From NCBI GenBank assembly GCA_023435825.1, contig JAEZMB010000299.1, positions 1 to 5,148 on the forward strand: a DNA stretch of 5,148 nucleotides, read 5' to 3'. Below are positions 1 through 5,148 of the stretch, piece after piece. This stretch comes from Pseudomonadota bacterium. GTDB taxonomy: Bacteria > Desulfobacterota > Desulfovibrionia > Desulfovibrionales > Desulfovibrionaceae. How positions within the stretch are numbered: the stretch's first letter is position 1; each line of letters opens with the position of its first letter. Position numbers and translations under genes: made by a program. The notes beneath the pieces are model-generated. The model ran no database searches. It was not told the DNA's origin and saw nothing but the letters and a program-made list of their open reading frames with translations.

Positions 1-326
1 AGCGGGGCCAAAGCCGGGGCGTTGGCCGGGCGGACCAGACGCCGGGCCAGTTCCCGGGTGAGCGCCCGGCGGGCCGGGGCGTCGTCCAGGTGGCGGCCGG
101 CCTCGCGGGCGGCGGCGGCCAGGGCCGGGTCCAGGGGAGCGCGCTCGAAGGCCCAGGCGGCCAGTCTGGCGGAGAGGGGCGAAAATTTGGGCGCGCCCAC
201 GGCCAGGGCGGCCAGTCCGGCGGCCTGATGGCGCAGGAGCCAGTCCCCTTCCAAACCGTAAGCCCACAACGGCAGATGGGGCCGCAGGCCGGCGGCGGGC
301 GGATGGGGCGCGAGGCGGTGCTTCAT
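1..326 (-). CDS. Unrecognised protein, N-terminal part only (runs off left edge)
   Basis: This open frame begins at an ATG (326-324, minus strand) and stays open to the window edge, giving about 108 residues. It starts MKHRLAPHPPAAG and contains LPLWAYGLEGDWLLRHQAAG (residues about 18-37). It then becomes an Ala/Leu/Arg-rich, probably helical stretch ending RRLVRPANAPALAPL. Third codon positions are almost all G or C, as in the neighbouring genes, and the plus-strand frames over it give Arg/Ala/Gly-rich junk, so the coding call is sound. An in-frame TGA lies two codons upstream of the ATG, so translation cannot start earlier. However, no clear Shine-Dalgarno precedes it (the bases before are GAGCCTGACGC), so the start is less certain than the frame. 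There is no signal peptide or membrane segment in the visible part. It is divergent from the LysM lipoprotein gene, with 123 bp between the starts. I do not recognise the family and assign no function. Confidence 0.72.
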   Translation of the reverse strand, partial: MKHRLAPHPPAAGLRPHLPLWAYGLEGDWLLRHQAAGLAALAVGAPKFSPLSARLAAWAFERAPLDPALAAAAREAGRHLDDAPARRALTRELARRLVRPANAPALAP

Positions 327-354
327 GCGTCAGGCTCGGGCGAGGGTTGGCGGT

Positions 355-385
355 TTGACGAACGGCGCGTTACAGGGCATGTAAC
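355..385 (+). promoter_or_regulatory. Weak sigma70-like promoter candidate for the LysM lipoprotein gene
   Basis: TTGACG at 355-360 matches five of six bases of the -35 consensus. TGTAAC at 380-385 matches four of six bases of the -10 consensus. The 19-base spacing is longer than the usual 17. Transcription would start near 392, leaving a leader of about 58 bases before the ATG at 450. This is the best pair of hexamers I can see in the intergenic region. The loose spacing and the unknown sigma preferences of the host keep it tentative. Confidence 0.3.
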
Positions 386-387
386 GC
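367..387. promoter_or_regulatory. Perfect inverted repeat, candidate operator in divergent intergenic region
   Basis: The arms GCGTTACA (367-374) and TGTAACGC (380-387) are exact reverse complements separated by the five bases GGGCA. The repeat sits in the 123-bp gap between two divergent genes and overlaps the best -10-like hexamer. By its symmetry it presents a TGTAAC hexamer on each strand. That position and symmetry suit a binding site for a dimeric repressor or activator. I cannot match it to a known regulator motif. As RNA it could also form an 8-bp hairpin. The repeat itself is certain; its role is inferred. Confidence 0.45.
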
Positions 388-408
388 TCGCCTCCCGACA
401 TGAAAAGG

Positions 409-434
409 CCTGGCCCGGAAACGGACGCGCCAGG
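409..434 (+). other. Possible leader hairpin with GAAA tetraloop just before the ribosome binding site
   Basis: CCTGGC (409-414) can pair with GCCAGG (429-434). Inside that, CCG (415-417) pairs with CGG (422-424) around a GAAA loop (418-421), a GNRA-type tetraloop. The unpaired ACGC (425-428) would be a one-sided bulge. The structure ends four bases before the Shine-Dalgarno of the LysM lipoprotein gene, so it could affect translation or mRNA stability. In DNA this GC-rich such pairings also arise by chance. Confidence 0.25.
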
Positions 435-438
435 GCAT

Positions 439-443
439 GAGGA
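439..443 (+). promoter_or_regulatory. Ribosome binding site of the LysM lipoprotein gene
   Basis: GAGGA lies six bases upstream of the ATG at 450, a near-ideal Shine-Dalgarno and spacing. An in-frame TGA at 438-440 overlaps it and rules out any earlier start, so the 450 start is well fixed. Confidence 0.75.
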
Positions 444-449
444 CCCGAG

Positions 450-1172
450 ATGTTTCGAGGAACACCCACTGTTTTCCTGCTGGTCGCCCTGATGGGCGCG
501 GCCCTTGGCCTGACGGCCGGGTGCAGCAAATACGACGGGCTTGAACGCAATATGCAGTACGTGTCCGACGACCTGGTGCGCAAGGACGCGGCCATAGCCT
601 GGCAACAGGTCACGGCCGCCCACGCCGCCTGGCAAAAGGCCGGCCAGAGCCACGATCCGGCCGACGCCGCCTTTGCCGCCTACCAGGACGCCTACGCCCG
701 CTATGCCGTGATCTACAACGAGTTGCTGGACCGTTCCAACGCGCCCGGCGGTTTTTCCAGCCGTTTGCGCAGCCCCACCGACACCCTGCCGCCATCGCCG
801 CCGGGCGTGTCCGTGCCGTCCGCCTCCACCGGGCCGGCTGCGGCCCCGGAGCTGGGCACGGCCGGCCGCGACCTGGGCGACACGACCCCGACCCGTCCGC
901 TGGCCGGGTCCGCGGCCAAGTCCGCCCCGACGCCGGCCGCCGTGGTGCCCGCGACTTCGGCTTCGGCCGCGAAGCCCGACGCTGTCGCGGCCTCGGGCAA
1001 GGCCAAGGTCGTGCCGGCCGGACCGGGCTCCTACATCATTCAGCCCGGGGACACCCTGCATTCCATCGCCAAGCGCCATGGCCTGAGTGAAAAACGCCTG
1101 GCCGAGGCCAACGGCATCACCGATCCGACGAAGGTCGCCGTGGGCAAGGCCCTGACCATCCCGGCCCCCTGA
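450..1172 (+). CDS. LysM-domain lipoprotein (peptidoglycan-binding)
   Basis: This 240-residue protein is predicted to be exported, lipidated and attached to peptidoglycan. The N-terminus has one basic residue (R3), a hydrophobic core (V8-L21) and a lipobox TAG-C with the lipidated cysteine at C25. The next residue is serine rather than aspartate, which by the usual sorting rule favours the outer membrane. Residues 27-97 look helical (LERNMQYVSDDL, AAFAAYQDAYARYAVIYNEL). Residues about 98-192 form a Pro/Ala/Ser/Thr-rich linker. A single LysM domain fills residues 194-238, with the canonical YIIQPGDTLHSIAKRHGLS start, an AEAN segment, and VGKALTIP at the end. LysM domains bind N-acetylglucosamine-containing glycans such as peptidoglycan. 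No amidase, peptidase or transglycosylase domain is present, so a structural, anchoring or regulatory role is more likely than hydrolysis. The start is fixed by the signal peptide, the Shine-Dalgarno at 439-443 and the in-frame stop just upstream. The gene appears monocistronic and ends before a strong terminator. Confidence 0.93.
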   Translation: MFRGTPTVFLLVALMGAALGLTAGCSKYDGLERNMQYVSDDLVRKDAAIAWQQVTAAHAAWQKAGQSHDPADAAFAAYQDAYARYAVIYNELLDRSNAPGGFSSRLRSPTDTLPPSPPGVSVPSASTGPAAAPELGTAGRDLGDTTPTRPLAGSAAKSAPTPAAVVPATSASAAKPDAVAASGKAKVVPAGPGSYIIQPGDTLHSIAKRHGLSEKRLAEANGITDPTKVAVGKALTIPAP

Positions 1173-1198
1173 ACGGCTTCGGCTTCTTTGGTGCAATC

Positions 1199-1230
1199 AA
1201 GGCCTTCGGTTATCCGCCGAAGGCCTTTTT
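1199..1230 (+). terminator. Rho-independent terminator of the LysM lipoprotein gene
   Basis: AAGGCCTTCGG (1199-1209) and CCGAAGGCCTT (1217-1227) form a perfect 11-bp stem around a seven-base loop, and the T-run TTTTT (1226-1230) follows on the plus strand. It starts 26 bases after the lipoprotein stop codon. The convergent glycosyltransferase gene ends inside it: its TAA occupies 1212-1210 in the loop, and one arm encodes its last residues. Read on the minus strand, the stem is followed by TTGATTGC, a poor T-run, so it is mainly a plus-strand terminator. It could still act weakly in the other direction. Confidence 0.85.
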
Positions 1231-2931
1231 CATGGCCAAGGCCAGGGTGGCCAGACGGTGCTCGTAGGTGTGCTCGGCCAGGATGCGTTCCCGGGCCGCT
1301 TGGCTCACGCGTGCTCGCTCGGCCGGGTGGGCCAGGTAATGCCGGGCCAAGGCCTCGATCTCGCCGGGTTCGGCGTAGACGGCCGCCTCGCGGCCCGGTT
1401 CAAAAAGCGCCGCCAGTTGCTCCCGGGCGTCGGTGAGGACAAAGCCGCCGGCCGCCGGCACGTCGAACACCCGCTGGTTGACCGCGCCTTTCATCTGCAG
1501 GCTGGTGGCGTTGAGGCTGACGTCGCTTTGGGGGTAAAATAGCGGCAAATCGTCGTAATAATCCAGGGGCGGCAACCGCTTCCAGGCCGTGCCGCAGCCC
1601 GGATAGACCGCTTCCCAGCCGTCGTCGCCGGCAATGAGCGGTGCCAGCGGCAGCAGGCGCGACACGCAGTCCTGGCGGTAGCGCCTTGTGGCCTCCCAGG
1701 TCAGGGCCAGTTCGGCCTCCAGGCGTTTTTCGCCGTTTTCCAGACGGGCGAACAGGGCGGCCGTGGCCGGATGGCCGGCCAGGAACCGGCCGGCGTCGCG
1801 TTCGGGCGAGGCGGCAAAGGCGTCGGCCGCCGCCGTAACCCCCCGGGCCAGGGCCGGGGACAGCCGGGCCAGGGACTGGGCCGCTTGATCGTTCATGGAC
1901 GCGCCGACGAAAGACGCCGCCGCCTGCCAGGGATGGCCGGGAGTAGGGGCGCGCGGCGCGAAACGGACCGGGTCCGTGGCCAGGGGCAGCCAGGCCGTGT
2001 GGGCGAATCCCTGGCCGGCCATGGCCTGGGCCATGTCGGCGTCGTAGGAAAAGAGCATGACCCCGGGGCCGGCCAGCCCGGCGAAATCGTGGAGCACCAG
2101 GCGCGGGCTGTCCACGAACCAGGAGGCCAGAGGCAGCCCGATCTCGGCCAGAAGGGCGGTGAGCCGGCCTTCCCGGTCCAGGCCCAGATGGTTGACGGTG
2201 AGCGCGAAGTCCGGCCGAAACCGGGCCACGGCGGCGAGCAGCCCCTCGACCACGGCAGTCTCGCCGCGCTCCCCCCGGCCCATGTCCAGGCGCTGGTGGG
2301 GCATGTCCAGGCGGTCAAGCGCCGTTTCGATCTCGCGGTAGAGGAAATAGGGCCGCCACAGGAGCAGCACGCGCGGCTTGGGCGAGGCGAATTTCTTGTA
2401 GCCGATTTCCCGGCGCAGGGCTTCGTAGCGGGCGCAGCCGGCCGCCACGCCGGCCTGCCAGTCCGGGTCCAGGCGCGGATAGGCCGGGTGGACGATGAGC
2501 TGCAGCCGGGCGAACCCGGCCGCCCGGGCGGCGTCGGCGGCGGCCCCGGCCGCAGCCAGGGGATCGGCGTCGTCCCGGAAGACGACCTTCGCTTCATCGG
2601 CAAACCGTTCCCGCACGCCGGTGGCCGCCTGGATGGCGGCCTGTCGGTCAAGGACCAGAACGGCCGGACAGCCGGCCTCAAGAGCGGCCGCGATGCCGTG
2701 CCCCAACCCCGCGCCCAAAAGGACCGCCACCGGCGGCCGGTCGTCGGTCCCGTCCGGATCGGTCGCGGCCAGGGCGGCCCGCACCCGTGCGGCTTCGGCC
2801 TCGCCGCCGCCCCGGCCGGCCAGATGGCGGACCTTGCCGTCGGTCTCCAGGCGCACGTCGGCCACGGTTCCGTCCGGGTCGGCCAGGGCCGTGGCCAGAT
2901 AGGCCGGGGGCTTGGGCGGCGCGGGCGGCAT
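1210..2931 (-). CDS. CgeB/DUF3880-type glycosyltransferase
   Basis: This 573-residue cytoplasmic protein probably transfers a sugar from a nucleotide-sugar donor to a surface glycan, protein or lipid. The acceptor cannot be told from sequence. The C-terminal part (about 466-560) is typical of the glycosyl transferase family 1-like domain of CgeB proteins. It carries SDVSLNATSLQMKGAVNQRV (469-488), the PAAGGFVLTD loop (492-501) and a final helix around AEHTYEHRL (552-560). The middle (about 185-345) resembles DUF3880, with VNHLG (246-250), WFVDSPR (271-277), FSYD (294-297), LPLATDP (315-321) and FVGA (341-344). An extra N-terminal segment contains LLGAGLGHG (71-79) followed by a hydrophobic strand ending in D95, a Rossmann-like pattern reminiscent of the N-terminal region of Maf-type flagellin glycosyltransferases. 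No signal peptide or membrane helix is seen. The ATG lies four bases after the upstream AsmA-like stop. Only a weak GGA (2944-2942) serves as Shine-Dalgarno, which points to translational coupling. Confidence 0.88.
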   Translation of the reverse strand: MPPAPPKPPAYLATALADPDGTVADVRLETDGKVRHLAGRGGGEAEAARVRAALAATDPDGTDDRPPVAVLLGAGLGHGIAAALEAGCPAVLVLDRQAAIQAATGVRERFADEAKVVFRDDADPLAAAGAAADAARAAGFARLQLIVHPAYPRLDPDWQAGVAAGCARYEALRREIGYKKFASPKPRVLLLWRPYFLYREIETALDRLDMPHQRLDMGRGERGETAVVEGLLAAVARFRPDFALTVNHLGLDREGRLTALLAEIGLPLASWFVDSPRLVLHDFAGLAGPGVMLFSYDADMAQAMAGQGFAHTAWLPLATDPVRFAPRAPTPGHPWQAAASFVGASMNDQAAQSLARLSPALARGVTAAADAFAASPERDAGRFLAGHPATAALFARLENGEKRLEAELALTWEATRRYRQDCVSRLLPLAPLIAGDDGWEAVYPGCGTAWKRLPPLDYYDDLPLFYPQSDVSLNATSLQMKGAVNQRVFDVPAAGGFVLTDAREQLAALFEPGREAAVYAEPGEIEALARHYLAHPAERARVSQAARERILAEHTYEHRLATLALAMKKAFGG

Positions 2932-2935
2932 GGGG

Positions 2936-5148
2936 TCAGCGTCCGGGCAGGTTGAGGATGCGGGTGACGGCCCGGCCGGGGATGCTGAAAAAGCCCTGGA
3001 GCACCCGGTAGACCACGTCGCCGATGATGCGGCTGCGGTCGATGGTGACCTTGGGGCCGTCCAGGGGGCCGACGATGGTGGCCGGCACCTGGCTGCCGCT
3101 GGGCAGGGTGGCCATGAGGCTCAAATCGATGGTCTCGTGGCGCAGGTCGCACTCGCCCCGGCCGGCCACCAACATGCGCGGGCTTTCGATGCGGAAGTCG
3201 TCGCTGTGGGCCACGCCGCCCTTGGCGTTCCAGCTGGAGGAAAACATCTCGAAGGGCAGGCGTTCTTCCTGGGGCTTGCCGTTTACGAGCTTGTCCGGGT
3301 CGCGGACCTTGATCTCGCCGCGCGTGATCTGCAAATGGCCGGTGCCGGTCAGGTTGCCGCGCAGTTCCTCCTCGGTGGCCCCGCTGGTGCGGGCGGCCAC
3401 TACGAAGGTGCAGGCCCCGGAGGCCAGGGTGTCGCCCTCGGCCCAGTCGTGCAGAAACCGGGCGATTTCGATGCCTTCGAGCTTGAGTTCGATGGCGGTT
3501 TTGAGCGCCGTGTCCCGGGCGTCGCCGCGCACCTCCACGAACAGCCGGCCGGCGTAGAAGCGCGGCGATTCCTGGCGGAAGGTGAAAAGCCCGTTTTTGG
3601 CGTTAAACGAGGCCGTGCCGGCGTCGAAGGTCACGTTGCCTTTCTTGAGCCAGCCGAAATGGAGCTTGAGGTCCAGGGCGGCCTCGCGCAGGCCCTTGAA
3701 GTCGATCTTCTTGCGCCGCTCGGCCAGGGGCGGCGGCCCGGCGGCCGGCTTGTGCGGGGCGTAGGCGTCGAGGTCGAGACGGTCCACCGTGATCTCCCAC
3801 TTGCCCCGGGCCGGATCGAACCGCTCGAAGCTGCCCTGTCCGGTCAGGCGGGTCTCGTCGAAGCTGGCGGCCAGTTTCGAGACCACCACGGCTTTTTCCT
3901 CCACCGCGCCGGCCACGGCCAGGGAGGCCTTGGCCAAAAGCGTGGTTGGCGCTTCGGCCGGCAGGGAAAAGCCCAGGGCCGGCAGCACCTGGCGCGGCGA
4001 AAACGTGCCCGTCTCCAGGCTGAACTGCACCGGGGCGGGCTCGCCGCCCTTGCGCCAGATCCGGGCCGTGGCCGAGGCCCCGGCAAAGCCCAGGGCCACA
4101 TCGCCCAGGGAAAAGGAGCCGCCGGCATCGGCCGCCACCGGTCCGGCCAGGGTCAGCCGGGATTCGCCGCCGCCGGACAGCCGGGCCAGGGCCGAGGCCT
4201 CGAACTTGCCCTGGAACACCTCGCGCAGCCGGCCCTCGCGGTCCAGGGCCAGGGGGCCGGCCAGGGTCGTGCGCAGGTCGCGCAGATTCGGCCCGTCCGG
4301 TCCGCCGTCAAAAGACGTGGCGGCCAGGGTGGCGCTGGCCTCACCCTCGATGCCGTCGGCCCCTTCCGCGCCCTTGAAGGTCAGGCTGAGTTTCGGCGCG
4401 GCCAAGGTCTGGCGGGAGCCGGCCCGGCCCAGGGCCAGCCGGGCCGATTCGGCCTCCACGGCGGCGCTGACCGCGCCCAGCCGGCCCTTGGGGCCGCCGG
4501 CCGCCTCCAGGCCGAGCTTGGCGGCGATGGGTCCGGACAGGCCCGATTTGGGAAGCATCTTGCCGGCTTCGGCCCCGGACAGTTGCAAGGCCCCGGTCAG
4601 GCGGCCCGACGCGTGGCGCTCCAGGGAGCCGGAGAGCCGCCCGCCCCAGGCCTCGGCGGTTTCCACGACGGCGGTGATCCCTTTTTCGCCCAGGGAAAGG
4701 TCGAGAACGGCGTTTTTGAGGTCCAGGCCCCGCCCGGTAACCTGTTCCAGGCGCAGCTTGCCCTTGGCCCGGGGCAGGGAGGCGGCCGGTCCCGGTTGGC
4801 CCGATTGCCCCGGCTGCCCGGCTGGGCCGGCCAGGCCGGCCAGACGGTCGAGGTCCAGGTGGTCCACGGCCAGATCGAAGCCCAGGCCGGGTCCGCCGCC
4901 CGGGGCCGGGCCGATCTGGCCGCGAAGGACGAGTCCCCCGGCCTTGGCCTCCAGGCCCGAAAGCTGCCATTTGCCCGAGGGCTCGGCCAGAAGCGTGAGC
5001 TGGCCCTTGGCCGCCACCGGCCCGGCCGGCAGGCTGCCCAGGCCCAAGGCCTTGGCCGCGGCCGCCGCGTCCGGGCTGGCCAGGGTCCAGGAGCCGGCCG
5101 CGCCCGTGGCGTCCAGGCGGCCGGAAAAGCGGCTGGTGAGCCCCAGGG
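2936..5148 (-). CDS. AsmA-family protein, C-terminal 736 residues (N-terminus beyond right edge)
   Basis: The frame is open to the right edge; residue numbers here count from the first complete codon in the window (5146-5144). AsmA-like proteins are envelope proteins with an N-terminal membrane anchor and a long periplasmic beta-rich body, linked to outer-membrane assembly and inter-membrane phospholipid transport. The anchor is not in the window. The body shows the expected alternating beta pattern and repeated elements: VDHLDLDRLA (94-103) and VDRLDLDAYA (454-463). The latter is followed by a charged linker and LREAALDLKLHFGWLKKG (486-503). Then come SPRFYAGRLFVEVRGDARD (527-545), ELRGNLTGTGHLQITRGEIK (594-613), matching the AsmA C-terminal domain, and a closing PATIVGPLDGPKVTID (688-703). 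The last stretch (VYRVLQGFFSIPGRAVTRIL, 712-731) looks like an amphipathic tail. A TTG at 5047 could be read as a start, but the 33 codons before it continue the same beta-rich style, so it is internal. The gene precedes the glycosyltransferase gene by 4 bases and is probably co-transcribed with it. Confidence 0.88.
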   Translation of the reverse strand, partial: LGLTSRFSGRLDATGAAGSWTLASPDAAAAAKALGLGSLPAGPVAAKGQLTLLAEPSGKWQLSGLEAKAGGLVLRGQIGPAPGGGPGLGFDLAVDHLDLDRLAGLAGPAGQPGQSGQPGPAASLPRAKGKLRLEQVTGRGLDLKNAVLDLSLGEKGITAVVETAEAWGGRLSGSLERHASGRLTGALQLSGAEAGKMLPKSGLSGPIAAKLGLEAAGGPKGRLGAVSAAVEAESARLALGRAGSRQTLAAPKLSLTFKGAEGADGIEGEASATLAATSFDGGPDGPNLRDLRTTLAGPLALDREGRLREVFQGKFEASALARLSGGGESRLTLAGPVAADAGGSFSLGDVALGFAGASATARIWRKGGEPAPVQFSLETGTFSPRQVLPALGFSLPAEAPTTLLAKASLAVAGAVEEKAVVVSKLAASFDETRLTGQGSFERFDPARGKWEITVDRLDLDAYAPHKPAAGPPPLAERRKKIDFKGLREAALDLKLHFGWLKKGNVTFDAGTASFNAKNGLFTFRQESPRFYAGRLFVEVRGDARDTALKTAIELKLEGIEIARFLHDWAEGDTLASGACTFVVAARTSGATEEELRGNLTGTGHLQITRGEIKVRDPDKLVNGKPQEERLPFEMFSSSWNAKGGVAHSDDFRIESPRMLVAGRGECDLRHETIDLSLMATLPSGSQVPATIVGPLDGPKVTIDRSRIIGDVVYRVLQGFFSIPGRAVTRILNLPGR
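4784..4837 (-). repeat. Short collagen-like Gly-X-Y tract inside the AsmA-like protein
   Basis: Six consecutive Gly-X-Y triplets (GLA, GPA, GQP, GQS, GQP, GPA) occupy residues 104-121 of the visible AsmA-like protein, directly after the VDHLDLDRLA element. At six triplets the tract is far shorter than typical bacterial collagen-like domains. It is more likely a flexible linker grown by replication slippage than a triple helix. Confidence 0.5.

Noticed and set aside
330..1196. Minus-strand open frame of 288 codons opposite the lipoprotein
   Set aside because: It is Gly/Arg-rich with no recognisable motif, and lies antisense to a well-supported lipoprotein with signal peptide, lipobox and LysM domain.
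1771..2955. Plus-strand open frame of 394 codons
   Set aside because: It lies antisense to the glycosyltransferase gene. Its product is Gly/Arg/Gln-rich without any domain pattern, as expected for an opposite-strand shadow in very GC-rich DNA.
1893..3152. Minus-strand open frame of 419 codons
   Set aside because: It is in another frame over the glycosyltransferase and the end of the AsmA-like gene. Its product is Pro/Arg/Trp-rich low complexity, while the overlapping frames have clear family motifs.
4341..4970. Minus-strand open frame of 209 codons within the AsmA-like gene
   Set aside because: It is an Arg/Pro/Gly-rich alternative frame of the AsmA-like gene, with no domain and no start signal.
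5045..5047. TTG as the start codon of the AsmA-like protein
   Set aside because: The frame continues upstream without a stop to the window edge, in the same codon style and with plausible AsmA-like sequence (LGLTSRFSGRLDATG). No signal anchor follows the TTG, so the protein is simply cut by the window.
2936..5148. Many copies of GGCCAGG / CCAGGGCC-like words, suggesting a dispersed DNA repeat
   Set aside because: They fall in several codon phases encoding Ala, Gly, Leu and Pro, have irregular spacing and occur throughout the window. This is codon and GC bias rather than an ordered repeat or CRISPR.

Overview
The window is very GC-rich, and its real genes are strongly G/C at third codon positions. 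The combination of a LysM lipoprotein, a large AsmA-like protein and a CgeB/DUF3880-type glycosyltransferase fits a high-GC Gram-negative didermic bacterium. The style of these proteins resembles Desulfovibrionaceae (Desulfovibrio/Solidesulfovibrio-like). That placement is an inference from recognition, not from a marker gene.

Layout, left to right. (1) Bases 1-326, minus strand: the N-terminal ~108 codons of an unrecognised protein that runs off the left edge. (2) Bases 327-449: a 123-bp divergent intergenic region. It carries a perfect 8-bp inverted repeat, a weak promoter-like pair of hexamers, a second hairpin with a GAAA loop, and a good Shine-Dalgarno for the next gene. (3) Bases 450-1172, plus strand: a 240-residue lipoprotein with a helical N-terminal part, a long Ala/Pro/Ser/Thr-rich linker and one C-terminal LysM domain. 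(4) Bases 1199-1230: an 11-bp stem followed by five T's, a rho-independent terminator for the lipoprotein gene. It also overlaps the 3' end of the convergent gene. (5) Bases 1210-2931, minus strand: a 573-residue glycosyltransferase of the CgeB/DUF3880 type. (6) Bases 2936-5148, minus strand: the C-terminal 736 residues of an AsmA-family protein whose N-terminus lies beyond the right edge.

The AsmA-like gene and the glycosyltransferase gene lie 4 bases apart on the same strand, AsmA first, and almost certainly form one operon with translational coupling. The three recognisable products point to the cell envelope: lipid traffic or outer-membrane assembly (AsmA), surface glycan synthesis (glycosyltransferase) and peptidoglycan attachment (LysM lipoprotein). 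A direct functional link among all three is only inferred from position. I found no mobile element, CRISPR array, RNA gene or clearly new system. The region looks like ordinary chromosomal core or envelope content with a few regulatory details worth checking.
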